Positions 17,904-26,834 of a stretch of DNA of 64,000 nt are shown in pieces. The stretch is taken from positions 2,657,871 to 2,721,870 of the forward strand of contig NZ_CP136574.1 of NCBI RefSeq assembly GCF_035195345.1, in the 5' to 3' direction. The position numbers and the translations under genes are program-made. The DNA is from Flavobacterium sp. Lineage in GTDB: Bacteria; Bacteroidota; Bacteroidia; Flavobacteriales; Flavobacteriaceae. Each line of letters begins with the position of its first letter. Position 1 is the stretch's first letter. Under the pieces are notes generated by a model. It ran no database searches and was not told the origin of the DNA. It saw only the letters and a list, made by a program, of their open reading frames with translations.

Positions 17904-18344
17904 ATGGAACAAAATTTAGAATTAAATCAATTGGCTAAAGACGCTTTAAAAGAAGGCGCAAAATGGACTTTTTTCTTGTCAATTATGGGGTTTATTGGTG
18001 TAGGTTTAATGGTGCTTGCTGCAATTGTTATGACTATAACATTATCAACTTTACCAGACGAAGTTAGTAGTTTTGGTTTTTTTGGCGCAATGAAAAATTT
18101 CTTGTCATTATTTTATTTGTTAATGGCTGTGCTTTATTTTTTTCCGATTTATTATTTGTATAAATATTCTTCAAATGTAAAAACTGCGCTTCAGTTTAAT
18201 GATAGTAATTTATTAGCAGATGCTTTTGTGAATTTAAAATCACATCACAAATTTTTAGGAATTTCTATTATAGTTATATTTTCTTTGTATTTACTTATAA
18301 TTATTGGTGCTGTTATCACGATGGTTGGTTCAGCTGCTTTTTAA
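17904..18344 (+). CDS. DUF5362 family membrane protein
   Basis: A 146-residue protein with a soluble N-terminal helix (LNQLAKDALKEGAKW) and about four hydrophobic segments ending in IIIGAVITMVGSAAF. The pattern fits the Bacteroidetes DUF5362 family. It starts one base after the rocD stop, so it is co-transcribed. Function unknown. Confidence 0.75.
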   Translation: MEQNLELNQLAKDALKEGAKWTFFLSIMGFIGVGLMVLAAIVMTITLSTLPDEVSSFGFFGAMKNFLSLFYLLMAVLYFFPIYYLYKYSSNVKTALQFNDSNLLADAFVNLKSHHKFLGISIIVIFSLYLLIIIGAVITMVGSAAF

Positions 18345-18360
18345 TAGAAAGTAAAAGAAT

Positions 18361-18403
18361 CAAAAAAGCCATCTCATATTTTAATAATGAGATGGCTTTT
18401 TTA
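18361..18403. terminator. Bidirectional terminator
   Basis: AAAAGCCATCTCAT pairs with ATGAGATGGCTTTT; A-run on one side and T-run on the other. Serves the DUF5362 gene on the plus strand and the convergent secreted-protein gene. Confidence 0.88.
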
Positions 18404-18425
18404 TTTATAAATTATTTGGTTAGTA

Positions 18426-19097
18426 TTACATACCGCCCATTTGTTTTTGAAATTCTGCCATAGTAGTTTTTGTAAAACCTTCTCCAACTTTAAATGCTTC
18501 CGCAGGAACATCTTTTGAAAATTTAATAGCTTTCATAACCATGTCTCCTTGCGCAGTTTGAGTTGTGATTTCCAATGGATAACCAGCAAGTTTTATGTTT
18601 GATTCAGGGGCTACCATTTGTGGTGCAATAGCTTCTGTTATATAAAAAGTACTTTTTGTCCCATCATTCATGTTTACGGTAGCTTTATAACATTTAAAAC
18701 CTGCAATTTCTTTTGTGTCTTTTTTATCGTAAACAATGTCTTTTGCATTTTCAAGATTACCAACGCTATTACTTGCTTTACTTGCATCTTCACCAGCATC
18801 TGTAATTTCGTATTTCATACCCATAACTTCAACAGTCATTTTTGAGTCTTTTTTGTTTTCATTAGGAACGATAGTTTTCATCAACATCATGCCGCCCATC
18901 ATACTCATGTCGGTAGCTTGCATTTTTTCGTCAAAATGAACTGTAATTGTGCTTTCACCCATTGCTGCCATTTCTTCTGTTGCGTTTGGCATTGTCATAC
19001 TATAAGTTACTGAGCCTTTTTTTAATTGTGTTTGTGCATTAACAGTAACTCCTACAAATAACAAGGTTGTTAGTGCAATTTGTGCGATTTTTTTCAT
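18426..19097 (-). CDS. Secreted methionine-rich protein (DUF4412-like)
   Basis: A 223-residue protein with signal peptide ending TVNAQ. The mature part starts LKKGSVTYSMTMPNATEEM and contains a clustered Met run (ATDMSMMGGMMLMKT), GFKCYKATV and a C-terminal EFQKQMGGM. The overall pattern (repeated anti-parallel strands, IAGFKCYKA) resembles DUF4412/GLPGLI-type periplasmic proteins of Bacteroidetes; that assignment is tentative. The Met clusters could bind copper, which is speculation. Confidence 0.68.
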   Translation of the reverse strand: MKKIAQIALTTLLFVGVTVNAQTQLKKGSVTYSMTMPNATEEMAAMGESTITVHFDEKMQATDMSMMGGMMLMKTIVPNENKKDSKMTVEVMGMKYEITDAGEDASKASNSVGNLENAKDIVYDKKDTKEIAGFKCYKATVNMNDGTKSTFYITEAIAPQMVAPESNIKLAGYPLEITTQTAQGDMVMKAIKFSKDVPAEAFKVGEGFTKTTMAEFQKQMGGM

Positions 19098-19189
19098 TTG
19101 GATTTGTTTTTTGTTTCGTAAAAGTAATAAATTATTTTATTGTAGTATAAATATAGATGAATATTAATTTTAATTAAAATTTTAAAAAT

Positions 19190-19220
19190 TCAATAAAAAA
19201 AACCGAGCTTTGCTCGGTTC
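19190..19220 (-). terminator. Terminator after the FG-GAP/T9SS gene
   Basis: AACCGAGC/GCTCGGTT stem with TTT loop, followed on the minus strand by a long T-run. Confidence 0.85.
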
Positions 19221-19229
19221 ATTCTATAT

Positions 19230-21683
19230 TTAATTTTTCTTTATAAAGCTTTCGGAGTATTTCTTGCCTTCTAAAGTTTCAATGAGTAAGATGTATAGAC
19301 CTTCTGATAAATCTGAAACTGAGAAACTTGAGTTAGAAAGTTTTACTTTTTTAATTTCTTTTCCTAATGTAGAAATGATCGAAATATTTTTAATATTGAG
19401 CATTTCGATATTTGCAAGTGTAATTATCTCACTACTTGGATTTGGATGTAAAATAATTTGTGAGTTTCCATTGTCTACTAAACTTAATGGACTTGAACCT
19501 TCAATAATATGTAGTGATTGATTGATTGAAGGATTATTTATAACATCAACTAATCCAGAGGGCCATCTAATTATTACTTGTGAGATACTATTTGCTGTTC
19601 CAATTCCAAAATGAGCATTTAACGAACTCATGTATCTAAAACCTTCACCACTTCTGATATCTCTAATTTGTTTGCCCCATGTACCATAAATTTCAACTCT
19701 AGCTCCAATTCCATTGCTATTACTTTGAATCCCTTGTAAAGAAAATTTAATCCAATTATTTCCGTTTGGTACCGCATATCGTATTGTTGTACCGTTTTGA
19801 ATATCTAAAAATCCATCATTATTCAAATCTCCAACAGCTCCAACACTAATTCCAGTATAATTAATAGGTGAAAATGTACTATTACCTTGATTAAACATAA
19901 TTTTACTTCCTCCTCCTAAAACGTCAACAAAACCATCGTTATCAAAATCATATGCTATGTTATCAATATTAGTAGATGTATTAGTATCCCAACCCGAGCC
20001 TAAGGTAATATTAGAAAAAGCCTCTTCTGTAGTATTGGTAGTGTCAAGATTATTTCTAAAATATTTGTGTAAACTTGCACTAGCAGTTATTATAATATCC
20101 ATGTCCCCATCATTATCAAAATCTGCAATAGCTGACGACCAAGTTTGAATAGGAGTTACATTAATACCTGCAATGGCAGAAATGTTGGTATAAATATTAT
20201 TTCCGTCATAACGATACAATTCACATGGAGGTCCAGAACATTTAGACACAAATACATCACTATCCCCATCATTATCAAAATCAGTAAAAAGCGTTGCATA
20301 ATTCCCTGTTGAAGTTGCAATACTCATGGAACCAGCGGTAACAGTTGATTGATAAAATGACAAATTACCATTTCCATTATTTAAATAATAACAACTAGGA
20401 GCAATATCATGGCAAACAAAAATATCTAAATTACCATCATTATTTAAATCAGAAAAGTTAGTTCTTTGAGAAAATATATATTGTCCAGGTGTATATGTTG
20501 TAAAGGCTGTTCCATTACTATTTGAGGTTAAGATTGTAGCCCCACTTCCATTTCCTAAAACAATATCATTATAGCCATCTTTGTTGTAATCTCCTGCAGC
20601 CATACTCCAATATGGTAATAAAACAGAACCTGTTAAAGGATGATCGGTTATTGTATATGTTCCAGGGGTGTTTGCTTGATAATGAATTCTCATATTAGCA
20701 GCACTAATACCTACGATATCATCTTTAAAGTCACCATTCATATCTACAACACAAATATTATACGAACTATTAATAGTAGAAATACTCTCTGTAGTATAGG
20801 TAATTGGAATAATAATAGGAACTTCTGTTATAGTAAAATCAAATCCTGTAGCACTCCATTTGTTATCCCATACAATATAATAGGTAACTCCAGCAGCTAC
20901 TTCAAATGTTTTTACTGAAAGGTTAGAATTAGTATTCCCTGAATTACAAGCAATTATTCCTGAATTATCATCATTAGTGATACATGTTAATCCCGTTGTA
21001 CAATTACCTGTATACACACTAAAATTAGTGTCTTTGCATATATTAGTTATTAGGTCTGATGAAACGGTAACCATCGCATTAGTAGATGGTGTATATGAAT
21101 ACCATTTAGATAAAGTAGTTGAGGAACAAGCGGTATTAATATTGGTTTGGTCAATTGCATTAACTGTTGTAGTACCAGCAGTTATAGCCGTTGCAGCAGC
21201 ACATGGGTTATATCCAGCGGGAATTTCACTAATTTGAAAATTAAAACCTGTAGAAGCCCATCGATTATCCCAAACAATGTAATAAGTAGTGCCAGCGACA
21301 GCATTAAACGACGCGCGAGATAAGTATGTGTTAGAATTTGTAGTACAAGAAATGGTTCCTGAATCATCGTCAGCAACTACACACGTTAAGGCAGCACAAG
21401 TGCCACTATAAATACGTAAACGAGTATCTAAGCAAATATTTTCTACTAAATCAGAAGTTACTGTTACTATAAAATCTTCGGAAGGAGTATAAGCATACCA
21501 TTCAGCAGCAGTAGTTGATGTATTTGTATAAGTACAAGTAACTTGTGGCAGTTCTGTTCCATTAACTGCACTAATATTGTAAACTCCAGCGGATGTAATT
21601 GGTGATGCAGTTGCACAATTATCTTGTGCTAAAATAGTTCCAAAACACAATCCGAATACTATTAAAAAGTAATTTTTTTTCAT
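19230..21683 (-). CDS. T9SS-exported FG-GAP/VCBS and ASPIC/UnbV repeat protein
   Basis: An 817-residue secreted protein. Signal peptide ending TILAQ; two tandem repeats of about 135 residues (each starting NCA/PCA-type and containing WYAYTPS or WYSYTPS and TTYYIVWDN), then FG-GAP repeats with calcium-site motifs such as DFDNDGD and DLNNDG (about 300-620), then an ASPIC/UnbV domain (GIGARVEIYG, IRSGEGFRYMSS, FGIG), and a type IX sorting domain (LHPNPSSE to the final SFIKKN). The domain set predicts a calcium-binding beta-propeller at the cell surface. Thirteen bases downstream of the diheme cytochrome-like gene and probably co-transcribed with it. Confidence 0.9.
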   Translation of the reverse strand: MKKNYFLIVFGLCFGTILAQDNCATASPITSAGVYNISAVNGTELPQVTCTYTNTSTTAAEWYAYTPSEDFIVTVTSDLVENICLDTRLRIYSGTCAALTCVVADDDSGTISCTTNSNTYLSRASFNAVAGTTYYIVWDNRWASTGFNFQISEIPAGYNPCAAATAITAGTTTVNAIDQTNINTACSSTTLSKWYSYTPSTNAMVTVSSDLITNICKDTNFSVYTGNCTTGLTCITNDDNSGIIACNSGNTNSNLSVKTFEVAAGVTYYIVWDNKWSATGFDFTITEVPIIIPITYTTESISTINSSYNICVVDMNGDFKDDIVGISAANMRIHYQANTPGTYTITDHPLTGSVLLPYWSMAAGDYNKDGYNDIVLGNGSGATILTSNSNGTAFTTYTPGQYIFSQRTNFSDLNNDGNLDIFVCHDIAPSCYYLNNGNGNLSFYQSTVTAGSMSIATSTGNYATLFTDFDNDGDSDVFVSKCSGPPCELYRYDGNNIYTNISAIAGINVTPIQTWSSAIADFDNDGDMDIIITASASLHKYFRNNLDTTNTTEEAFSNITLGSGWDTNTSTNIDNIAYDFDNDGFVDVLGGGSKIMFNQGNSTFSPINYTGISVGAVGDLNNDGFLDIQNGTTIRYAVPNGNNWIKFSLQGIQSNSNGIGARVEIYGTWGKQIRDIRSGEGFRYMSSLNAHFGIGTANSISQVIIRWPSGLVDVINNPSINQSLHIIEGSSPLSLVDNGNSQIILHPNPSSEIITLANIEMLNIKNISIISTLGKEIKKVKLSNSSFSVSDLSEGLYILLIETLEGKKYSESFIKKN

Positions 21684-21696
21684 ATTTTAAATATTA

Positions 21697-22818
21697 TTAT
21701 CGACAATCTTCTAATGAATTAATCCATTCTTCTATAAGTGACACCCCTTCAGTATGAATAATAGTTCTTCCATGAAGTGGCATTCTGTATGTTTCATCAA
21801 TCGAATTTACTCTATGATATAACATTGATTGATTTGTTCTTCTTGGAGTAATAATCTTACTTAGTTCTGGGGAAAAATCTTGCATATCTTGTGTATCTAC
21901 ACAAACACCCATATTGGATAAATTGTTGTTTGTTTCAGAAAATGCAAATCGCATTGGTCTGTAATCACAATGACCATTTTCTTTATGACAATGTGCACAA
22001 TTTATATCAAAATACGATCTCACTCTTTTTTCTAAAGAATTATTTATGTCGTTGTAATTTACAGTAGTATTTTCTTCGGAAGGAAGATTAAAATTATTTT
22101 CTAAAATACCTAGATTAATCCATTTTGTAAGTTGATTTACAGTTTCTGAACCATATGTGTATGTTTTATTTAAATTTTGTGGTTTAATGCCTATTGGAAT
22201 GTTGATTTGATTATATACTCCATTGATATAACTTTTGGTTTTATGGCAAACAATGCATTGTGCTTCGTTTGGAATTCGGTATTCAACATTTCTAGTAACA
22301 TTGTTTTCATCTCGCCAAGAAACATTTTTCACACTGCTATTTAAATCTAAATAGGCTTCTGTTTGTTCTTCATTCCATACATAATCTGCAAATATCCAAC
22401 CATCAGATTTTCTTATCATTATGCGTGTTTCAATTATTTTAGTTGTGTTTGAAGGGAGTACATTATCATAATAAAATGTTTTAATAATTGCCGCTCCTAC
22501 AGGTAGTTCTAAAATTTTATCATCACCATTATAAGTTGCTTTGGTTCCGTTTGGTAACCAAATAAATCTTTTTTTATGGGCATAATCAGTAAATAGTGAA
22601 GAAATTGGTTCGTAAGGAATAACATCTAGTGAAGGAATTTGATTTTTCATTTCACCTTCAAAAAAATGATAGTCTGATAGATTTGGATAAGGAACTTGGG
22701 TTAAATCTACAGTAACAGGAGAAACTGCGATATATTCTTCATCATCATGATCTGTACATGAAAAAATTAAAATAATTGAAATGGCAAAAAATAATAAAAA
22801 AGCGTATTTTTTTGTCAT
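21697..22818 (-). CDS. SO2930-family diheme c-type cytochrome-like lipoprotein
   Basis: A 373-residue lipoprotein with lipobox IFSC (Cys 21). It has two CxxCH heme-binding motifs, CIVCH near residue 189 and CAHCH near 275, and the family pattern LSDYHFFEG, PYEPISSLFTDYAHKKRF and LPVGAAIIKTFYY. I place it in the SO2930/HNE_0200 group of secreted diheme cytochromes of unknown electron partner. The promoter upstream is consensus. Co-transcription with the FG-GAP/ASPIC protein suggests both act on the cell surface, perhaps on the same oxidative process; that is inference. Confidence 0.8.
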   Translation of the reverse strand: MTKKYAFLLFFAISIILIFSCTDHDDEEYIAVSPVTVDLTQVPYPNLSDYHFFEGEMKNQIPSLDVIPYEPISSLFTDYAHKKRFIWLPNGTKATYNGDDKILELPVGAAIIKTFYYDNVLPSNTTKIIETRIMIRKSDGWIFADYVWNEEQTEAYLDLNSSVKNVSWRDENNVTRNVEYRIPNEAQCIVCHKTKSYINGVYNQINIPIGIKPQNLNKTYTYGSETVNQLTKWINLGILENNFNLPSEENTTVNYNDINNSLEKRVRSYFDINCAHCHKENGHCDYRPMRFAFSETNNNLSNMGVCVDTQDMQDFSPELSKIITPRRTNQSMLYHRVNSIDETYRMPLHGRTIIHTEGVSLIEEWINSLEDCR

Positions 22819-22849
22819 ATTATTAGGGGTTTATTTGTTTATAGTATGA

Positions 22850-22878
22850 CAAATATAACTTTTTTTTTAAAATGACAA
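22850..22878 (-). promoter_or_regulatory. Promoter of the cytochrome/FG-GAP unit
   Basis: On the minus strand TTG (22878-22876), an 18-base spacer and TATATTTG (22857-22850) match the TTG-N17-23-TAnnTTTG consensus, 31 bases before the ATG. Confidence 0.72.
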
Positions 22879-22894
22879 TATATTTTTCAGAACG

Positions 22895-23455
22895 TTATAT
22901 ATTGTTAATCAGGTTTTCAGAAATTTCAACATTATAATTTTTAAGGTTTTCTAATGATTGAGCCGATTTATAATCAAAGTTAATTTCTAATTCTTTATGC
23001 TTTTTTTTATTATTTATTCGATTGACTCCATCGTAAAATCGTCTAACTTCATTCATGTTGGATAAAATTAAACGAGGAACTTTTACATTATTTCCGTTTT
23101 CATCTTTGGCAACCATAGTAAAATAACTCGAATTACAATGTTTTTTTATTCCAGTTTGAATGTGTTCTGATGTAACTCGAATACCAACAATCATTGAAGT
23201 TTTTCCAACGTAATTAACTGATGCTTTCAGAATGACTAATTCGCCAATTTCAACAGGATTTAAAAAATCAACTGTGTCCACAGATGCAGTTACACAATAG
23301 CAACCCGAGTATTTTGAAGCACATGCAAAAGCAATTTGGTCCATTAATTTTAGTAAATAGCCACCATGAATTTTACCACTAAAATTAGAATGCGAGGGTA
23401 ACATTAATTCCGACAAGGTAATTTTTGATGCTTCAACTGTATTTACGGTTTCCAT
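22895..23455 (-). CDS. Acyl-CoA thioesterase, hotdog fold
   Basis: A 186-residue hotdog-fold enzyme predicted to hydrolyse acyl-CoA to free fatty acid and CoA. Seen: HSNFSGKIHGGYLLKLMDQIAFACA near residue 21, with the Asp of the catalytic helix, and DFLNPVEIGELVILKASVNYVGKTSM, the typical second motif of YciA/BACH-type thioesterases. Last gene of the unit rmuC, hypothetical, thioesterase; the gaps are eight and six bases. Confidence 0.87.
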   Translation of the reverse strand: METVNTVEASKITLSELMLPSHSNFSGKIHGGYLLKLMDQIAFACASKYSGCYCVTASVDTVDFLNPVEIGELVILKASVNYVGKTSMIVGIRVTSEHIQTGIKKHCNSSYFTMVAKDENGNNVKVPRLILSNMNEVRRFYDGVNRINNKKKHKELEINFDYKSAQSLENLKNYNVEISENLINNI

Positions 23456-23461
23456 ATATGT

Positions 23462-23812
23462 TTAATTTTCTAGAGTAACTTTGGTAATAAAATAGCGAGT
23501 GTCGCCCCACCAAAAGAAAGTTTTATAGCGTTCTTCAAATTCTAAAGTAACTTTTTTGCCCTGCCATTTTTTCATTTCTGCTATTACTACATCTTCATTT
23601 TCCATTACTGAAAATGCAAAGATTTGAGCTCCTGATATTCCTTGACTCAATTCGCCTTCCCAAGTTTTCACAATAAATCCTTTGTGACTAATTTTGATTA
23701 ATTCCCCAGAACGTACCCCTTCGCTGTAAGGAATGTAGTAAATAAAGGAAAAATAGGTCACTGAGATTAAAGTAAGTGATAAGGCGATGTAAAGCAATAT
23801 TTTTCGAAACAT
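23462..23812 (-). CDS. Conserved single-span membrane protein, function unknown
   Basis: A 116-residue protein with one N-terminal hydrophobic segment (about 5-27) followed by a compact domain: YSEGVRSGELIKISHKGFIVKTWEGELSQG and WQGKKVTLEFEERYKTFFWWGDTRYFI. The SEGVRSGEL and KTWEGEL pattern is a common Bacteroidetes family sometimes mislabelled 6-phosphogluconate dehydrogenase; nothing of that enzyme is present. Eight bases after the rmuC stop, six before the thioesterase. Confidence 0.75.
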   Translation of the reverse strand: MFRKILLYIALSLTLISVTYFSFIYYIPYSEGVRSGELIKISHKGFIVKTWEGELSQGISGAQIFAFSVMENEDVVIAEMKKWQGKKVTLEFEERYKTFFWWGDTRYFITKVTLEN

Positions 23813-23820
23813 AGTTTTTT

Positions 23821-25209
23821 TTATTCGTTTTCGTTTTTAGAAAGTAACGCAATTTCGCCAGATTCTTCAGCTCTTTTTAAAACAGCTTCTGGAAGTGATT
23901 TTTTAGCTTTGGCTCCCATTTTTTTCAATTTTTCAACACTGTTTACCAAATTTCCTTTACCATCAACCAATTTGTTCATAGCGTTTCCGTATTCTATCTT
24001 GGCTTCATCCATTTTCTTGCCAATTTTAATTAAATCGGCAACAAAACCTTCAAATTTATCATACAATGCACCAGCCTGACGCGCAATTTCAATGGCATTT
24101 TCTTGTTGTTTTTGATTCGTCCACATGCTATCAATCGTGCGTAATGTTGCCAAAAGGGTAGAAGGCGTCACAATCACAATATTCTTCTCAAAGGCTTTGT
24201 TGTACAAGGTTGTATCTTCATTCAACGCTACAGCAAAAGCGGATTCAATAGGGATAAACAACAATACAAAATCGGGACTTTCCATTTGGTATAAATCCTG
24301 ATAATTTTTGTTACCCAATTGTTCCACATGACGATTAATAGAAACTACATGTTCTTTTAAATGCTGATTTTTCAAGCTGTCATCTTCTTCATTGATGAAA
24401 CGTTCATAAGCCGTAAGCGTTACTTTTGAATCGATAATCATTTTCTTGCCATCAGGAAGATTGATGATAACATCTGGAAAAACTCTATTTCCGTCTTCAG
24501 TAGTGTGACTTTGTTGAACGAAATATTCTCTATCTTTTTCTAATCCCGATTTTTCTAAAACACGTTCCAAGACCAATTCACCCCAATTTCCTTGCATTTT
24601 GCTATCGCCTTTTAGCGCTTTGGTTAAATTGATGGTTTCTTTACTCATTTGTTCGTTCATTTCACGAAGTCCCAATATTTGCTGACGTAAAGCAGCATGA
24701 TAATCAATGCTTTCTTTGTGCGTGTCTTCGACTTTCTTTTCAAAAAGTTGAATTCTGTCTTGTAGAGGCGACAAAATATTTTTAAGATTCTCTTTATTTT
24801 GCTCGGTGAATTTCACCGTTTTCTCTTCTAGAATTTTATTAGCCAAATTTTCAAATTCTTTGGTAAATTTTTCTTGAAGTTGCTCTACTTCTTGCTTTTG
24901 TTCTTTATTACGTTCTAAAAGATTATCGAAATCATTTTCTTTTTTGGCTAAATGAATGGCTAACGATTCTTTTTCTTTTTGAAGGTTTTCTTTTTCAGAA
25001 CTAAGTTGTAAAAGCGATTTTTCAAACTGATTTCTTTCGGTTTGAAACTGGATTTTTAATTGTTCTATTTGACCTAAAAAACCATTAATTCGTTCTTCTA
25101 AACCTGATTTTTCGGATTGTGACTGGGCAGTAAAAAGCATCTTTCCAAGGAAAATTCCTATGGCAAGTGCAACAATAAATGTAATTAAAATAAGCATTGA
25201 TTCTGGCAT
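23821..25209 (-). CDS. rmuC: DNA recombination protein RmuC
   Basis: A 462-residue protein: N-terminal membrane anchor (residues 5-22), a long coiled coil (about 30-190, rich in Glu, Lys and Gln), then the RmuC nuclease-fold domain with GNWGELVLERVLEKSGL near 207, FPDVIINLPDGKKMIIDSKV near 243 and the C-terminal coil. The Asp and DSK motif fit a PD-(D/E)xK fold. RmuC limits DNA inversions at short inverted repeats in E. coli, which is relevant in a region rich in inverted repeats. First gene of a three-gene unit. Confidence 0.93.
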   Translation of the reverse strand: MPESMLILITFIVALAIGIFLGKMLFTAQSQSEKSGLEERINGFLGQIEQLKIQFQTERNQFEKSLLQLSSEKENLQKEKESLAIHLAKKENDFDNLLERNKEQKQEVEQLQEKFTKEFENLANKILEEKTVKFTEQNKENLKNILSPLQDRIQLFEKKVEDTHKESIDYHAALRQQILGLREMNEQMSKETINLTKALKGDSKMQGNWGELVLERVLEKSGLEKDREYFVQQSHTTEDGNRVFPDVIINLPDGKKMIIDSKVTLTAYERFINEEDDSLKNQHLKEHVVSINRHVEQLGNKNYQDLYQMESPDFVLLFIPIESAFAVALNEDTTLYNKAFEKNIVIVTPSTLLATLRTIDSMWTNQKQQENAIEIARQAGALYDKFEGFVADLIKIGKKMDEAKIEYGNAMNKLVDGKGNLVNSVEKLKKMGAKAKKSLPEAVLKRAEESGEIALLSKNENE

Positions 25210-25267
25210 AAATGAATTGTAAAATGTAAAAATACGGAATTAAATCAAACTTCAAATTTGAAAAATG

Positions 25268-25275
25268 TATTTTTG
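25268..25275 (+). promoter_or_regulatory. -7 box for the pseudouridine synthase gene
   Basis: TATTTTTG, exact TAnnTTTG, ending 15 bases before the ATG at 25291. Its position rules out the in-frame TTG at 25258 as the start. Confidence 0.65.
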
Positions 25276-25290
25276 CAACAAATATTTAGC

Positions 25291-25857
25291 ATGCATCATC
25301 ATTTCCTTATTCATAAGCCTTATGGCTATTTGTCGCAGTTTATATATGAACTAAAAAGACCTAAAAAATTACTTGGAGAATTGTATGATTTTCCCGAAAA
25401 TACCATGGCAATTGGTCGTTTAGATGAAGATTCTGAAGGTTTACTTCTGTTAACAACAGACGGCATGATGAGCGAAATCGTCCGAAGTAAAAAAGTAGAA
25501 AAAGAATATTATGCTCAAGTGGATGGAATTGTAACCGAAGAAGCCGTTGAACTACTTAGAAATGGTGTAGAAATTGGTTTTCACGGAAAAAAATACATTA
25601 CCAAAAAATGTAAAGCATCTATTTTGGAAACGATTCCAGATTTAGGCGAACGCGGTAAAAAGATTCGAGATGAACGTCACGGGCCAACTTCTTGGGTTTC
25701 GATAACTTTAACAGAAGGAAAATTTCGTCAAGTGCGTAAAATGACATCAGCTGTTGGTTTTCCTACCTTACGATTGGTTCGAGTGCGTGTGGGAAACATT
25801 CATTTAAATGATTTAAAAGCAGGTGAAGTTCTCGAAGTTAGTGGTTTTGATTTGTAA
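25291..25857 (+). CDS. RsuA/RluE-type pseudouridine synthase
   Basis: A 188-residue enzyme that isomerises uridine to pseudouridine in rRNA. Seen: the opening HHFLIHKPYGYLSQF, the catalytic Asp in MAIGRLDEDSEGLLLLTTDG, and the C-terminal TLTEGKFRQVRKMTSAVGFPTLRLVRVRVG. It lacks an S4 domain, like RluE. The open frame extends to a TTG at 25258, but a consensus -7 box lies between, so the ATG at 25291 is the better start. Two bases separate its end from the convergent btuD-like gene. Confidence 0.9.
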   Translation: MHHHFLIHKPYGYLSQFIYELKRPKKLLGELYDFPENTMAIGRLDEDSEGLLLLTTDGMMSEIVRSKKVEKEYYAQVDGIVTEEAVELLRNGVEIGFHGKKYITKKCKASILETIPDLGERGKKIRDERHGPTSWVSITLTEGKFRQVRKMTSAVGFPTLRLVRVRVGNIHLNDLKAGEVLEVSGFDL

Positions 25858-25858
25858 T

Positions 25859-26644
25859 TTATTTGATTTTAAACTTACCTATAGTTGCATCAAAAGTCAA
25901 ATGTTCGTTATCAAATAACGTATTGAAAATCTCAGTTTGAATCAAATTACAAGGTTGGTTTTGAACTATTTGAGTTGGTGTAAATATAATCATTTCATCA
26001 CTCATTTGAATCGCTAAATCGATGTCATGTGTAGAATAAAGGATGGTTTTACCCGTTTCGTGTGTGAGTTTTTGCAACAATTTCAATAAAGTTGCTTTGT
26101 GCACTAAATCTAAATGGGTTGTAGGTTCGTCTAAAATAATTACGGAAGTGTCTTGTGCCAAAGCGCGTGCGATCAAAGCAATTTGCAACTGACCATCACT
26201 AATTTCGTCTTGTTTTTTATGAATTAAATGTTGGATTTCTGTTAATGTAATCGCTTCTTCAATTTTAGTTTTGTCTTCTTCAGATAAAGTGCCTAACCAA
26301 TTGGTGTAAGGTTGTCTACCTAAAGCGATGATTTCGTATACGGTTAAATTACTTGGTGGCAATTTTTCAGTTAATACGATGCTTAATTCTTGTGCTAAAT
26401 CAAGTGGTTTGTAACTTTGAAGCGATTTATGGAGTAAAGAAACTTCGCCTTGTAAAGGAGGAATAATTCCTGTTAATGTTTTTAATAAAGTAGATTTCCC
26501 AATTCCGTTTTCACCTATTAAAGCAATTAATTTGCCTTTTTCTAAACCAAGATTGATGTTTTGAGCAATAGTAATTGTTTCCGATTTGGTTTTGTAGCCA
26601 ATCGAAAGGTTTTTGGTTTGTATGGTGAAATTTTGTTGGGTCAT
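25859..26644 (-). CDS. ABC transporter ATP-binding protein, BtuD/FecE-like (cobalamin or siderophore)
   Basis: A 261-residue ATPase for a B12/iron-type importer. Walker A is GENGIGKST near residue 45, Walker B is VIILDEPTTHLDL near 158; the signature loop is ISDGQLQIALIARAL, with Asp replacing the usual Gly of LSGGQ. The frame opens at a TTG at 26656, but that codon lies in a TATTTTTG -7 box, so I place the start at the ATG at 26644. Its matching permease lies upstream, separated by a GxxExxY gene and repeats. Assigned to B12 because the receptor in this locus has a cobalamin riboswitch. Confidence 0.82.
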   Translation of the reverse strand: MTQQNFTIQTKNLSIGYKTKSETITIAQNINLGLEKGKLIALIGENGIGKSTLLKTLTGIIPPLQGEVSLLHKSLQSYKPLDLAQELSIVLTEKLPPSNLTVYEIIALGRQPYTNWLGTLSEEDKTKIEEAITLTEIQHLIHKKQDEISDGQLQIALIARALAQDTSVIILDEPTTHLDLVHKATLLKLLQKLTHETGKTILYSTHDIDLAIQMSDEMIIFTPTQIVQNQPCNLIQTEIFNTLFDNEHLTFDATIGKFKIK

Positions 26645-26653
26645 TATGAAATA

Positions 26654-26661
26654 CAAAAATA
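26654..26661 (-). promoter_or_regulatory. -7 box for btuD-like gene
   Basis: TATTTTTG on the minus strand, only nine bases before the ATG at 26644; transcripts would be nearly leaderless. The last bases of this box form the start of repeat copy A. Confidence 0.55.
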
Positions 26662-26741
26662 GGTTTTACCACATAGAAACATAGTTTTTTTTAGAGAGTT
26701 TTATTTAGAAACTAAAGTTTTGTATAGTTTTATTCTTTTTC
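26657..26741. repeat. ACCACATAG repeat, tandem copy A
   Basis: Begins AAATAGGTTTTACCACATAG and ends GTTTTATTCTTTTTC. It matches copy B at 26751-26834 almost base for base over about 84 bases with an offset of 94 bases. On the minus strand its left neighbour encodes a degraded version of the last residues of the GxxExxY protein (FEKE-stop), so the duplicated unit includes that gene's 3' end. Confidence 0.9.
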
Positions 26742-26750
26742 AAACTTTTG

Positions 26751-26834
26751 AAATAGGTTTTACCACATAGAAACATTGATTTTTTTAAGAGTTTTATCTA
26801 GAAACTAAAGTTTTGTATAGTTTTATTCTTTTTC
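26751..26834. repeat. ACCACATAG repeat, tandem copy B
   Basis: Second copy of the preceding element; its right end overlaps the last 12 bases of the GxxExxY gene. The ACCACATAGAAACATTG segment is in inverted orientation to CTATGTATCTATGTGGT at 27334, so the GxxExxY gene is bracketed by inverted repeats. Confidence 0.9.

Noticed and set aside
19957..20300. Repeated DNA words such as CCATCATTATCAAAATC
   Set aside because: They are the codons of the repeated DFDNDGD calcium motifs of the FG-GAP protein, not a separate repeat element.
26645..26656. TTG start of the btuD-like gene at 26656
   Set aside because: The codon is part of a TATTTTTG promoter box; the ATG at 26644 is the reasonable start.
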